The position numbers and the translations under genes are program-made. A stretch of DNA of 39,339 bases from an uncultured Burkholderiales bacterium (GTDB lineage Bacteria > Pseudomonadota > Gammaproteobacteria > Burkholderiales > Burkholderiaceae_C), in NCBI GenBank assembly GCA_903876885.1, contig CAIRBP010000031.1:1-39339 (forward strand), read 5' to 3'. Under the pieces are notes generated by a model, which did no database searches, was not told the DNA's origin, and worked only from the letters and a program-made list of their open reading frames with translations. Positions 27,157 through 35,426 of the stretch are shown piece by piece (position 1 is the first letter of the stretch; each line of letters starts with the position of its first letter).

Positions 27157-27336
27157 TCAATTTAACCCAAGTTGACGTTTAATTGCTGCCTCGATACCTT
27201 TACCCAACTCTTTGGTGCCGTGCATAGGCAAACTTGAGTGCCGCCCATTTAAAACAACTTTAATATGTGAGCCTTTGCCTTAGGAGAAAGTTGCTCCTTG
27301 CTGCTCAAGCCATTTTTTGAGTTGTTTTGAATTCAT
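27157..27336 (-). pseudogene. hicA: hicA toxin gene interrupted by an in-frame stop
   Basis: Reading the minus strand from the ATG at 27336 gives a 59-codon HicA frame: MNSKQLKKWLEQQGATFS, then TAA at codon 19 (27280-27282), then GKGSHIKVVLNGRHSSLPMH and on to a second stop at 27157. The part after the stop keeps the double-stranded-RNA-binding-like fold, the catalytic His of the GSH motif, and the conserved ELGKGIEAAIKRQLGL end. One base change explains the stop, since the family usually has Lys or Glu near this position. Unless the stop is read through, or the second part is made from another start, no toxin is produced. The gene directly precedes hicB. Confidence 0.85.
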
Positions 27337-27385
27337 TCATTTCAGTTCAACAGAAATGTTGTGTTTTCAAAAGAAGTATATTGGG

Positions 27386-27413
27386 GGCGCGGGCCGGAGT
27401 CGAACCGACCTAC
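27386..27413. repeat. 28-bp exact copy of the tRNA-Cys 3' end
   Basis: This block matches 28098-28125 (acceptor 3' strand, T-arm and part of the variable region of the intact tRNA-Cys) with no mismatch and in the same orientation. The encoded CCA end is not kept. It lies between the hicA/hicB remnant and the DUF433/DUF5615 pair. A tRNA 3' end of this size is what integrases leave as an attachment-site copy. Confidence 0.85.
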
Positions 27414-27414
27414 A

Positions 27415-27436
27415 CGAATTTCAAATAAGAAATTCG
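27415..27436 (-). terminator. Hairpin after the DUF5615 gene
   Basis: A perfect 8-bp inverted repeat (CGAATTTC, 27415-27422; GAAATTCG, 27429-27436) with a 6-base loop begins 5 bases after the DUF5615 stop. No T run follows, so it may be a processing or stability hairpin. It occupies the place where the tRNA anticodon arm would be relative to the adjoining tRNA fragment. Confidence 0.4.
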
Positions 27437-27441
27437 CATTA

Positions 27442-27792
27442 CTATTGATGGACCACGATTAATTCATTTGTCAGCTCAATGAATCTGTGGCCAATACCGG
27501 CCTCTGAAATTGCAGACATATTTAATTTCAACAACTTTTCTAATTTTTCATTGGAAATATTACCTGTATTAATAAGTAACAACTTGGGATCTCCAAAGAC
27601 CATGAAATTTTGAACAAAGTCACTGTCCTTACTAACAACAAAACGATCTTCTTTGACCGCTATCTCAATGATCTGATGATCAGGCGTCTTATTTTTTAGT
27701 GGCAGCTCAAGTGTATGTTTGGCTTCATGACCGAGTTCAGTCAACCAAGAGCAGAGTTTTACTGGCAGTTGCGCATCAACTAAAAATCTCAT
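27442..27792 (-). CDS. DUF5615 PIN-like toxin
   Basis: A 116-residue protein of the DUF5615 family, a compact relative of PIN-domain nucleases. The N-terminal FLVDAQLP places an acidic residue at Asp6, and VVSKDSDF adds Asp56 and Asp58, the expected metal-binding residues. It would act as an RNase toxin, as inferred from its family. Its ATG overlaps the stop of the DUF433 antitoxin gene by 4 bases (ATGA), the usual antitoxin-first arrangement. Both genes appear intact, unlike the neighbouring hicA. Confidence 0.85.
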   Translation of the reverse strand: MRFLVDAQLPVKLCSWLTELGHEAKHTLELPLKNKTPDHQIIEIAVKEDRFVVSKDSDFVQNFMVFGDPKLLLINTGNISNEKLEKLLKLNMSAISEAGIGHRFIELTNELIVVHQ

Positions 27793-28013
27793 GCAGAAAG
27801 CTTTTCAAACCGATTGACATGCGCAAGCCGAGCAGCATAGGAGAGAGCTGCCAAAATATCATCATGAGTCAAATCTTCATAATCCGACAATATTTCTTCA
27901 AACGTCATGCCAGCCGCTAACCACTCAAGTACATTTTCAACGGGATAACGCAATCCCCGAATGCAAGGCTTACCGTGGCATAGATTGGGGTCTAGAGTAA
28001 TAATAGAGTTCAT
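27789..28013 (-). CDS. DUF433 antitoxin
   Basis: A 74-residue antitoxin of the DUF433 (VapB45-like) family. The signature is near the N-terminus (LCHGKPCIRGLRYPVENVLEWLAAGMT), followed by FEEILSDYEDLTHDDILAALSYAA. The ATG at 28013 is chosen because AGGTGA lies seven bases upstream; an in-frame TTG at 28043 is less likely. It should neutralise the overlapping DUF5615 protein. The gene starts 81 bases from the 3' end of tRNA-Cys, so its promoter lies in the flank that is duplicated at 26529-26602. Confidence 0.85.
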   Translation of the reverse strand: MNSIITLDPNLCHGKPCIRGLRYPVENVLEWLAAGMTFEEILSDYEDLTHDDILAALSYAARLAHVNRFEKLSA

Positions 28014-28023
28014 CTTTGATTCA

Positions 28024-28093
28024 CCTAAATCGTTAAGTCGCAAAAGTCATAGTGTCTTAATTTTGCATAAAAAATCTAAGCAAATCCAATTCA
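28024..28093. repeat. tRNA-Cys downstream flank, reference copy
   Basis: The partner of the diverged block at 26529-26602. It contains the DUF433 ribosome binding site region and probably its promoter. It ends at the tRNA-Cys CCA. Confidence 0.7.
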
Positions 28094-28167
28094 TGGAGGC
28101 GCGGGCCGGAGTCGAACCGACCTACTCGGATTTGCAATCCGGTGCATAACCGCTTTGCTACCGCGCC
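28094..28167 (-). tRNA. tRNA-Cys (GCA)
   Basis: On the minus strand a complete 74-base cloverleaf with encoded CCA. The acceptor stem pairs GGCGCGG with CCGCGCC, the anticodon loop is TTGCAAA with anticodon GCA, and the T-loop is GGTTCGACTCC. Its 3' end points into the toxin-antitoxin region. Confidence 0.96.
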
Positions 28168-28195
28168 GTATTTATCTAACCACAATACTCAGATG

Positions 28196-28223
28196 AAAAG
28201 GGGAAGCTAATGCTTCCCCTTTT
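28196..28223 (-). terminator. Perfect hairpin between tRNA-Gly and tRNA-Cys
   Basis: A perfect 12-bp inverted repeat (AAAAGGGGAAGC, 28196-28207; GCTTCCCCTTTT, 28212-28223) with a TAAT loop. It has a T run on either strand, so it can act as a bidirectional terminator. It lies downstream of tRNA-Gly and 28 bases upstream of tRNA-Cys, so tRNA-Cys needs its own promoter or read-through. Confidence 0.8.
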
Positions 28224-28230
28224 AGAGATA

Positions 28231-28306
28231 TGGAGCGGGAAACGAGGCTCGAACTCGCGACCTCAACCTTGGCAAGGTTGCGCTCTACCAACTGAGCTAT
28301 TCCCGC
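28231..28306 (-). tRNA. tRNA-Gly (GCC)
   Basis: On the minus strand a complete 76-base cloverleaf with encoded CCA. The acceptor GCGGGAA pairs with TTCCCGC, the D-arm is AGCTCAGTTGGTAGAGC, and the anticodon loop is TTGCCAA with anticodon GCC. Confidence 0.96.
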
Positions 28307-28316
28307 GTGGATTACG

Positions 28317-28322
28317 ATTATA
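28317..28322 (-). promoter_or_regulatory. TATAAT -10 element for tRNA-Gly
   Basis: A perfect TATAAT on the minus strand ends 10 bases before the first base of tRNA-Gly, the right distance for a tRNA promoter. No good -35 is found at 16-18 bases; the upstream region is AT-rich and could act as an UP-like element. Confidence 0.5.
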
Positions 28323-28370
28323 ACCGAACTAAATTAAATATGCTTGCACTTTTAATTTAATTCGAATTAT

Positions 28371-30791
28371 TTAATGCTTTACAGCCGTTGTCTCCGTTTT
28401 GTTGGCATCTGAAGATACAACTGGAGAGGCCATCTCCTCCTCGGTTAAGGGAGTTGGGCTACGGACAAGAGCAATCTCAAGAGCTTTGTCAATCCATTTA
28501 ACAGGAATGATTTCTAAGCCGTTTTTTACATTCTCTGGGATTTCTTGAAGATCTTTGACGTTTTCTTCAGGAATCAGAACAGTTTTAATGCCGCCCCTTA
28601 GCGCGGCTAAAAGCTTTTCTTTCAATCCTCCAATTGCCGTTACTTCGCCTCGAAGCGTGATCTCTCCTGTCATTGCAACATCACTGCGAACGGGTATCCC
28701 CGTCATCGTTGAGACGATAGCAATCGTCATTGCAACTCCAGCACTTGGACCATCCTTAGGTGTCGCGCCGTCTGGCACGTGGATATGAATGTCTTTTTTC
28801 TCAAAGGCCTCATCTTTAATACCCAAAATCTTAGATCTTGAGCGCACAACAGTGCGAGCTGTCTCAACAGACTCTTTCATCACATCGCCCAAAGAGCCTG
28901 TACGAGTTATGACTCCTTTTCCTGGCATGATTGCAGATTCAATCGTGAGTAAGTCCCCACCCACCTCAGTCCAGGCTAAGCCAACGACTTGACCAACTTG
29001 GTCTTGTTGCTCGGCACGTCCGTAGTTGTATTTGCGTACACCTAGGAAGTCATTCAAGTTATCTGGGGTAACCTGAACCTGAGCCTTCATCTCACCGAGC
29101 TGAATGGCCTTGACTACTTTGCGGCAAACTTTGGAGATCTCGCGCTCGAGTGAACGAACGCCTGCCTCTCGCGTGTAATAACGAACTAGATCAACAAGAG
29201 CAGCCTCAGAAATATTCAACTCCTCTTCCTTTAAGCCGTTGTTGGTCAACTGCTTAGGAAATAAATACTTCTGTGCAATATTGACTTTTTCGTCTTCTGT
29301 ATAACCCGAGAGTCGAATCACCTCCATCCTGTCCAAGAGTGCGGATGGAATGTTCATTGAATTAGATGTTGCTACAAACATGACATCACTCAAATCAAAA
29401 TCGACCTCTACATAGTGATCATTGAAAGTGTGATTTTGCTCAGGATCTAAAACCTCAAGTAATGCACTTGATGGATCACCCCTGAAGTCAGAACCCAACT
29501 TGTCAATCTCATCGAGCAAGAAAAGCGGATTACGAGCACTTACTTTAGTAAGACTTTGAAGTACCTTACCAGGCAATGCGCCAATGTAGGTTCTTCTGTG
29601 GCCACGAATTTCTGCCTCATCTCGCATGCCACCGAGGGCCATACGCACATACTTGCGCCCAGTTGCTTTAGCGATGGACTGACCAAGCGAAGTTTTACCA
29701 ACCCCAGGAGGTCCAACTAAGCAAAGAATAGGCGCTTTTAATTTATCAACTCGCTTTTGCACAGCAAGATACTCAAGGATTCGGTCCTTAACTTTCTCAA
29801 GACCATAATGATCTTCGTTAAGTACATCTTCAGCAAAAGGTAGGTCGTGCTTGATCTTCGTTTTCTTAGCCCAGGGCAAATTAACCAAAACGTCGATGTA
29901 GTTACGAACAACAGTCGCCTCAGCAGACATGGGTGACATGAGCTTTAATTTTTTGAGCTCTCCCTCTGCCTTTTTACGCGCCTCAGAAGGCATTTTTGCG
30001 GTCTTGATCTTCTTTTCGATCTCCTCGATATCCGCGCCCTCTTCTCCTTCACCAAGTTCCTTTTGAATAGCTTTAACTTGCTCATTCAAATAAAAATCTC
30101 GCTGGTTCTTCTCCATCTGGCGCTTAACGCGAGAACGAATCTTTTTATCAACATTCAAGATATCTACTTCGCGCTCGAGTTGCGTAAAGAGGTTCTCAAG
30201 CCTAGCTTTAATGCTAGATAGGTCTAAGATAATTTGTTTGTTATCTAATTTAAGTGGCAAATGCGCAGCAATCGTATCAGCCAATCTACCCGCATCATCG
30301 ATACTAGCGATCGATGTCAAAATCTCTGGAGGAATTTTTTTATTCAGCTTTACATACTGATCAAACTGTTGCATCACCGCACGTCTGAGCGCTTCAATCT
30401 CATTCTCGCCTTGCGCTGACGCGTCTAGCTCGATTGGAGTCACGTTGGCACTAAAGTGCGATTCTCCTTCTTCGATTTTATTGACCAGCGCTCTTTGTTG
30501 ACCCTCAACTAACACTTTGACTGTGCCATCGGGGAGTTTGAGCATTTGCAGGATTGTTGACACACATCCCACCTCGAACATATCGTCAACTGCGGGTTCA
30601 TCTTTTGCAGCAGTTTTTTGAGCAACCAACATGATCCTGCGTTCAGCGATCATCGCAGACTCTAAGGCCTTGATACTCTTTGGACGACCCACAAAAAGTG
30701 GAATCACCATATGCGGGAATACAACCACATCGCGCAGCGGAAGCAGTGGTAAATCAATTGGCTCGGGTGGTAGGGATACGTGTCCAGACAT
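28371..30791 (-). CDS. lon: ATP-dependent protease Lon
   Basis: An 806-residue Lon protease that degrades damaged and regulatory proteins in the cytoplasm. The N-terminal substrate-binding LON domain (about 12-210) starts LPLLPLRDVVVFPHMVIPLFVGR. The AAA+ domain has Walker A GPPGVGKT at 360-367 and Walker B FLLDEIDK. The protease domain has the catalytic dyad Ser683 (PKDGPSAGVAMT) and Lys726 (GGLKEKLLAA), 43 residues apart as in E. coli. A charged, Thr-rich tail of about 20 residues follows. It is the last gene of the minus-strand tig-clpP-clpX-lon cluster, 81 bases after clpX. Confidence 0.98.
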   Translation of the reverse strand: MSGHVSLPPEPIDLPLLPLRDVVVFPHMVIPLFVGRPKSIKALESAMIAERRIMLVAQKTAAKDEPAVDDMFEVGCVSTILQMLKLPDGTVKVLVEGQQRALVNKIEEGESHFSANVTPIELDASAQGENEIEALRRAVMQQFDQYVKLNKKIPPEILTSIASIDDAGRLADTIAAHLPLKLDNKQIILDLSSIKARLENLFTQLEREVDILNVDKKIRSRVKRQMEKNQRDFYLNEQVKAIQKELGEGEEGADIEEIEKKIKTAKMPSEARKKAEGELKKLKLMSPMSAEATVVRNYIDVLVNLPWAKKTKIKHDLPFAEDVLNEDHYGLEKVKDRILEYLAVQKRVDKLKAPILCLVGPPGVGKTSLGQSIAKATGRKYVRMALGGMRDEAEIRGHRRTYIGALPGKVLQSLTKVSARNPLFLLDEIDKLGSDFRGDPSSALLEVLDPEQNHTFNDHYVEVDFDLSDVMFVATSNSMNIPSALLDRMEVIRLSGYTEDEKVNIAQKYLFPKQLTNNGLKEEELNISEAALVDLVRYYTREAGVRSLEREISKVCRKVVKAIQLGEMKAQVQVTPDNLNDFLGVRKYNYGRAEQQDQVGQVVGLAWTEVGGDLLTIESAIMPGKGVITRTGSLGDVMKESVETARTVVRSRSKILGIKDEAFEKKDIHIHVPDGATPKDGPSAGVAMTIAIVSTMTGIPVRSDVAMTGEITLRGEVTAIGGLKEKLLAALRGGIKTVLIPEENVKDLQEIPENVKNGLEIIPVKWIDKALEIALVRSPTPLTEEEMASPVVSSDANKTETTAVKH

Positions 30792-30872
30792 GGTTTATTT
30801 CCATTTAAATATGAGCTTGAGCAAAAATAATCTCAAAGTAGAGACCTCGCCCCACGGATCATGGTTATGCAA

Positions 30873-32138
30873 TTAAGCCTTTTTAGCAGCCTCTCGGTAC
30901 ACCAGTAACGGTGCCTTGTTCTCTTCAATGGTGGACTCATCCACCACCACTTTTTCAACATTAGTTGCATTCGGTAAATCAAACATGGTGTCGATTAACG
31001 AATGTTCAAGTATCGATCTGAGTCCACGTGCACCTGTTTTACGCGCAAGAGCCTTTTTTGCAATTGCTTTTAGCGCTGCAGGGCGAATCTCAAGATCTAC
31101 ACCCTCCATGTGAAGGAGTTGGGCATATTGCTTGATCAACGCATTCTTGGGCTCTGTGAGGATTTGTACTAGCGCGTCTTCAGTCAATTCATCTAAAGTC
31201 GCTACAACAGGCAAGCGGCCCACTAGCTCAGGAATCAAACCAAATTTAATCAAATCTTCAGGCTCAACGTCACCAAAAACTTCAGTCAAAGTTTTTTCAG
31301 CTTTCGTGCGAACAACCGCACTAAAGCCTATTCCTGATGTGTCAGTTCTGTTTTGGATGACTTTTTCTAAACCTGCAAATGCGCCCCCACAAATAAATAA
31401 AATATTTGTGGTGTCAACTTGCAAGAAATCTTGATTGGGATGCTTTCTGCCGCCCTGAGGGGGAATACTTGCCATAGTTCCCTCAATCAGCTTCAAAAGA
31501 GCCTGCTGCACCCCTTCACCCGACACATCACGCGTGATTGAGGGGTTATCAGACTTCCTAGAGATTTTGTCGATCTCATCGATATAGACAATACCCTTTT
31601 GTGCTCTAGCTATATCGTAGTTACAGTTTTGCAATAACTTTTGGATGATGTTTTCAACATCCTCACCAACATAACCCGCCTCAGTAAGCGTAGTAGCATC
31701 GGCCATAACAAAGGGCACATCCAGCATTCTGGCAAGCGTTTGAGCCAAAAGCGTTTTACCTGATCCGGTTGGACCAATTAATAAGATATTAGTCTTCGTC
31801 AGCTCTATGTCGTCTTTCTTGGCGAGCTCTTTATGACGCAGGCGCTTGTAATGGTTATATACGGCGACAGCTAAAGATCTTTTTGCGACCTCTTGCCCGA
31901 TCACATAATGATCTAAATTGTTCTTAATTTCAATAGGAGTTGGCAAGTCACTGCGCTTGACACCGTCTACATTGTCTGTAGGCGCCTCGTCACGAATGAT
32001 GTCATTGCATAGATCAATACATTCATCACAAATGAATACAGATGGACCTGCAATTAGCTTTTTGACCTCATGCTGACTTTTGCCACAAAAGGAACAATAC
32101 AAGGTCTTTTCTCTAGGGTTGCCTTTTTTTTCGGCCAT
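30873..32138 (-). CDS. clpX: ClpX, ATP-binding unfoldase of ClpXP
   Basis: A 421-residue AAA+ unfoldase that feeds substrates to ClpP. The N-terminal zinc domain has Cys15, Cys18, Cys37 and Cys40. Walker A is GPTGSGKT at 122-129 and Walker B is VYIDE at 184-188. The IGF loop at 270-272 is the ClpP-docking tripeptide. All key parts are present and length is normal. It lies 122 bases downstream of clpP, a gap long enough for its own promoter. Confidence 0.98.
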   Translation of the reverse strand: MAEKKGNPREKTLYCSFCGKSQHEVKKLIAGPSVFICDECIDLCNDIIRDEAPTDNVDGVKRSDLPTPIEIKNNLDHYVIGQEVAKRSLAVAVYNHYKRLRHKELAKKDDIELTKTNILLIGPTGSGKTLLAQTLARMLDVPFVMADATTLTEAGYVGEDVENIIQKLLQNCNYDIARAQKGIVYIDEIDKISRKSDNPSITRDVSGEGVQQALLKLIEGTMASIPPQGGRKHPNQDFLQVDTTNILFICGGAFAGLEKVIQNRTDTSGIGFSAVVRTKAEKTLTEVFGDVEPEDLIKFGLIPELVGRLPVVATLDELTEDALVQILTEPKNALIKQYAQLLHMEGVDLEIRPAALKAIAKKALARKTGARGLRSILEHSLIDTMFDLPNATNVEKVVVDESTIEENKAPLLVYREAAKKA

Positions 32139-32260
32139 TCGTTTCCGCCTATTTCAAATTTTTATACCAAATGATAACTAAATTTAGCCTAAAACCGGCT
32201 ACTTTTGAAATAAAGCAGGAATCGTGCAAGTTTTAGTGCCTCCTAGCCATTCAATGACTT

Positions 32261-32869
32261 TTACGGTCTTTTTGCGATCACCTGATCCACAATTCCGTAC
32301 TCTTTAGTCTCTTCCGCAGTGAGATAAAAGTCACGTTCAGTGTCTAGATTGATCTTCTCCAAGGGTTGACCAGTACGTTCGGCAGTGATTTTGTTCAACT
32401 GCTCTCTGGTTTTTAAGATCTCACGAGCGGCAATCTCAATTTCAGTTGCCTGTCCCTGAGTCCCACCGAGTGGCTGATGGATCATCACTTTAGAGTTGGG
32501 AAGGGCAAATCTTTTCCCCTTTTGACCAGCTGCCAGCAAAAAGGCACCCATGCTTGCGGCCATACCTATACAAAGAGTTGAGACATCAGGCTTGATGAAG
32601 TTCATAGTGTCATAGATAGCCAAACCAGCGCTCACAGAACCGCCGGGGGAGTTTATGTACAAGGAGATATCCTTGTCTGGGTTTTCGCTCTCAAGGAACA
32701 GCAATTGAGCTACAACCAGGTTAGCAGTCTGATCGTTAACTGGCCCGACCAAGAATATAACCCTCTCTTTTAGTAGCCGAGAGTAAATGTCGTAGGAGCG
32801 CTCGCCTCTGCCTGATTGCTCAACGACCATAGGGACCAAGCCAAGGGCCTGTGTGTCCAAGGAATTCAT
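32261..32869 (-). CDS. clpP: ClpP, proteolytic subunit of ClpXP
   Basis: A 202-residue serine peptidase that forms the two-ring barrel of ClpXP. The catalytic triad is Ser106 (GMAASMGAF), His131 (MIHQPLGG) and Asp180 ([12 protein letters not shown]). The ATG at 32869 is chosen because CGGAGA lies seven bases upstream; a TTG at 32890 in the same frame overlaps that region and is unlikely. A short N-terminal propeptide before [12 protein letters not shown] is expected. The gene starts 26 bases after tig ends, so tig and clpP are probably co-transcribed. Confidence 0.98.
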   Translation of the reverse strand: MNSLDTQALGLVPMVVEQSGRGERSYDIYSRLLKERVIFLVGPVNDQTANLVVAQLLFLESENPDKDISLYINSPGGSVSAGLAIYDTMNFIKPDVSTLCIGMAASMGAFLLAAGQKGKRFALPNSKVMIHQPLGGTQGQATEIEIAAREILKTREQLNKITAERTGQPLEKINLDTERDFYLTAEETKEYGIVDQVIAKRP

Positions 32870-32895
32870 AATTGCATCTCCGTAATTCAAAAGTA

Positions 32896-34212
32896 TTAAG
32901 CCTGTTGCTGTTCCATCAACTCATCAAAAGAGACCAGTCGCTCAGAAACTTGCATTTGAGAAAGTATGTAATCAGTTACGTTATTCTCAATAACCCAGGA
33001 TTCAACTTCAGCCATCCTGCGGTTATCCCTGTAATACCAACCGGCAACTTCGCTGGGCTTTTCATAACTAGAGGCCATCTCTTCGATTTGTGCCTTGATT
33101 TGCTCTTTAGTCGCATGTAGTTGATGCTTTCTGACCATCTCACCAATGACAAGTCCCATACGGACTTGACGCTCAGCTTGGGGACGGAAAATGTCCTCCG
33201 GGATGGGCGCGTTCTCAGCGTCTTTGATACCTCGTTGTTTGAGCTCAGCTCTGGCGGCTTCAATTTGTCGATCAATTTCTGATTGAACAATTGACTTTGG
33301 AAGATCGAGTTGGGCTGCTTCAATCAAAGCATCAAGAGCAGCAATTTTGTTTCGCTTGAGTAAACGAGACTTAACCTCGAGCTCTAAGTTTTTACGAACT
33401 TCAGCCATTAAGCCGTCAACTGTTCCTTCAGGCACTCCCAAGGATTTTGCGAAAGCATCATTGACCTCAGGTAAGTGGGAGGCTTCAATTTTTTTAACTG
33501 TGACCATAAAGTCAGCCGTTTTACCAGCCACTTCACGTCCGTGGTAATCGGCTGGAAACTCAAGCGGGAAAGTCTTGCTCTCACCAAGCTTCATGTCGTG
33601 CACAGCTTGATCAAATTCTTTGAGCATCCTGCCCTCGCCAAGCACGAACTGAAAGTCCTCAGCCTTACCGCCCTCAAAAGTCTCACCGTCTATACGTCCC
33701 TCAAAGTCAACAGTCACGCGGTCTGTGGACGCCGCCTTTGCATCGAGTCCACGAATGGTGTACGTTCTTTTTTGAGCTCGGAGAATATCGATTGTCTTTT
33801 GCAAAGACTCAGGCGAGACATCGCAGCTTAATTTCTCAACTTTGATTTGAGAGATGTCGGAGATAGTTACCTCTGGGTAAACTTCAAACACAGCATCAAA
33901 GGACATTTGTCCATCAGGTGCGCCCTCAGTCTCACTTATTTTTGGTGCTCCCGCGACGCGGAGTTTCGCCTCATTCGCAGCAGATTGGAACGCCTCACCC
34001 ACTTTATCATTCATGACCTCGTAGTGCACAGAGTATCCATAGCGCTGTGCAACGATATTCATTGGGACTTTACCGGGTCTAAATCCGTCAATCTTTACTT
34101 TTCTTGCCAAGCGTTTGAGCCGTGTGTCGACCTCATTTTGAATGACCTCAATGGGTAAGGTCAGGGTCATTTTGCGCTCTAATTTTTCTAATGTTTCAAC
34201 TTGGATCGTCAT
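32896..34212 (-). CDS. tig: Trigger factor, ribosome-associated chaperone
   Basis: A 438-residue chaperone that meets nascent chains at the ribosome exit. The N-terminal ribosome-binding domain has the signature GFRPGKVP at 43-50. The FKBP-type prolyl isomerase domain spans about 150-245 ([24 protein letters not shown]). The C-terminal arms are helical (about 260-438). The start at 34212 is supported by AGGA six bases upstream; the reading frame runs open further back only because it crosses the tRNA-Leu gene. It heads the tig-clpP-clpX-lon cluster and lies 48 bases after tRNA-Leu. Confidence 0.97.
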   Translation of the reverse strand: MTIQVETLEKLERKMTLTLPIEVIQNEVDTRLKRLARKVKIDGFRPGKVPMNIVAQRYGYSVHYEVMNDKVGEAFQSAANEAKLRVAGAPKISETEGAPDGQMSFDAVFEVYPEVTISDISQIKVEKLSCDVSPESLQKTIDILRAQKRTYTIRGLDAKAASTDRVTVDFEGRIDGETFEGGKAEDFQFVLGEGRMLKEFDQAVHDMKLGESKTFPLEFPADYHGREVAGKTADFMVTVKKIEASHLPEVNDAFAKSLGVPEGTVDGLMAEVRKNLELEVKSRLLKRNKIAALDALIEAAQLDLPKSIVQSEIDRQIEAARAELKQRGIKDAENAPIPEDIFRPQAERQVRMGLVIGEMVRKHQLHATKEQIKAQIEEMASSYEKPSEVAGWYYRDNRRMAEVESWVIENNVTDYILSQMQVSERLVSFDELMEQQQA

Positions 34213-34260
34213 ATTCATTCCTAATAAGTTTGCCCATGCTAAGGAGTTGAGCAAAATCTC

Positions 34261-34347
34261 TGGTGCGCGGGGGGGGACTCGAACCCCCACAGTATTTCTA
34301 CCGTCAGGACCTAAACCTGGTGCGTCTACCAATTTCGCCACCCGCGC
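34261..34347 (-). tRNA. tRNA-Leu (UAG)
   Basis: On the minus strand an 87-base tRNA with a long variable arm, as for leucine, and an encoded CCA. The acceptor GCGCGGG pairs with CCCGCGC, and the anticodon loop is TTTAGGT with anticodon TAG. It lies just upstream of tig and may share its transcript. Confidence 0.96.
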
Positions 34348-34355
34348 AGGTTTTC

Positions 34356-34385
34356 AAAATAGCAACGGGCGGTCCACTCCTGCAA
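34356..34385 (-). promoter_or_regulatory. Possible sigma-70 promoter for tRNA-Leu/tig
   Basis: On the minus strand TTGCAG (34380-34385), an 18-base spacer, and TATTTT (34356-34361), ending 8 bases before the tRNA 5' end. Each element has four of six or more consensus bases. The position is right but the match is modest. Confidence 0.3.
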
Positions 34386-34573
34386 ACCACCCGCTTGAAA
34401 TCGGTCAACCGTAAATTCTACCTCTTACTCTCGCAAAATACGAGGAGCGAGGTCTAAAATCCCTACAAGAGTTCGCTATATGAATAAATAAGATCGAAAT
34501 TTCCTCACAATCTCGCGTTTTTAGCCCCTAAATTCCTTAAAACTCACCACTCGCCCCCTCTAAGCGGCAACCA

Positions 34574-35413
34574 ATGTCTTCCTTAAAATCCAAACCCATA
34601 GACCACTACGAGAACTTTCCCGTGGCGTCTTGGCTTTGCCCAGTGCACCTTCGCTTTGCAGTTAGTGCGGTCTACCATTTTGCGAGAACTGGGGATGATT
34701 TAGCAGACGAGGGCCCTCAAGACGCAGCCAAACGAATTGCAGACTTATCCGAATACAGATCGGACTTGAATCTTTGCATCTCAAGCTCACGTGATGGTCA
34801 GCCCTGGGGGGAAATAACAAGCAAGCGCTGGCCACACATTTTCACCCCCCTGCAAACTGTGCTAACTGAGTACGCAGTACCTGCGGAGTACCTCCATCAG
34901 TTGTTGGATGCGTTTGAGCAAGACGTTCTTTATACACTTGCGAGCACGCACTACAAAAACCGACACGAGCTCTTAGAGTATTGCCTTAAATCTGCTGCGC
35001 CGATCGGACGCATCATGTTGCATCTGTTTCAACACGATGATCCACAAAGTTTAAAACAAAGCGACGCCATTTGTAGCGCACTCCAATTGATTAATTTTTG
35101 GCAAGATATCAGCGTGGACCTACCTAGAAATCGCTTTTATTTGCCCTTGGACTCAGATTTAAAAACCGAAATAGCATTTGCGAAAGAGTTAATGCAAAAT
35201 GCAGCCCCACTATGTCTGACCATCAAGGGACGCGCTGGTTGGGAGCTGCGCGCGGTGGTTCAAGGCGGGCTTCGTATCATAGATAAATTACAACGCCTCA
35301 ACCCTTTGCAATCAAGACCTAAACTTACCCGGTTAGACTACGTGGTGATTGCCTGGAGATGCTGTTTTAAAAGTTCTTTTACCCCGCAGACTCTAATTTC
35401 AAATTCACACTAA
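34574..35413 (+). CDS. hpnC: HpnC, hydroxysqualene synthase
   Basis: A 279-residue trans-isoprenyl diphosphate synthase (squalene/phytoene synthase fold). The first Asp-rich motif is DDLAD (41-45) in FARTGDDLADEG. The second is QDISVD with Asp178 and Asp182, followed by LPRNRFYLP. The opening HYENFPVASWLCP is typical of HpnC. It converts presqualene diphosphate, made by HpnD, to hydroxysqualene. hpnD starts 13 bases downstream and hpnE overlaps hpnD, so the three form one operon making squalene without a eukaryote-type squalene synthase. Squalene-hopene cyclase is not in the window. Confidence 0.94.
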   Translation: MSSLKSKPIDHYENFPVASWLCPVHLRFAVSAVYHFARTGDDLADEGPQDAAKRIADLSEYRSDLNLCISSSRDGQPWGEITSKRWPHIFTPLQTVLTEYAVPAEYLHQLLDAFEQDVLYTLASTHYKNRHELLEYCLKSAAPIGRIMLHLFQHDDPQSLKQSDAICSALQLINFWQDISVDLPRNRFYLPLDSDLKTEIAFAKELMQNAAPLCLTIKGRAGWELRAVVQGGLRIIDKLQRLNPLQSRPKLTRLDYVVIAWRCCFKSSFTPQTLISNSH

Positions 35414-35426
35414 TTAAAAATATTAA

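Noticed and set aside
27961-28149. Plus-strand frame crossing tRNA-Cys and the DUF433 promoter
   Set aside because: It is the complement of tRNA-Cys and has no ribosome binding site or family match.
34213-34341. N-terminal extension of trigger factor (43 residues opening MAKLVDAPG)
   Set aside because: These codons read through the tRNA-Leu gene in antisense-free frame; such tRNA-derived peptides are a well-known false annotation. The start at 34212 has a ribosome binding site and the normal protein opening.
34142-34457. Plus-strand frames across tRNA-Leu
   Set aside because: Antisense to the tRNA and to tig; the peptide text is the familiar tRNA-antisense artefact.
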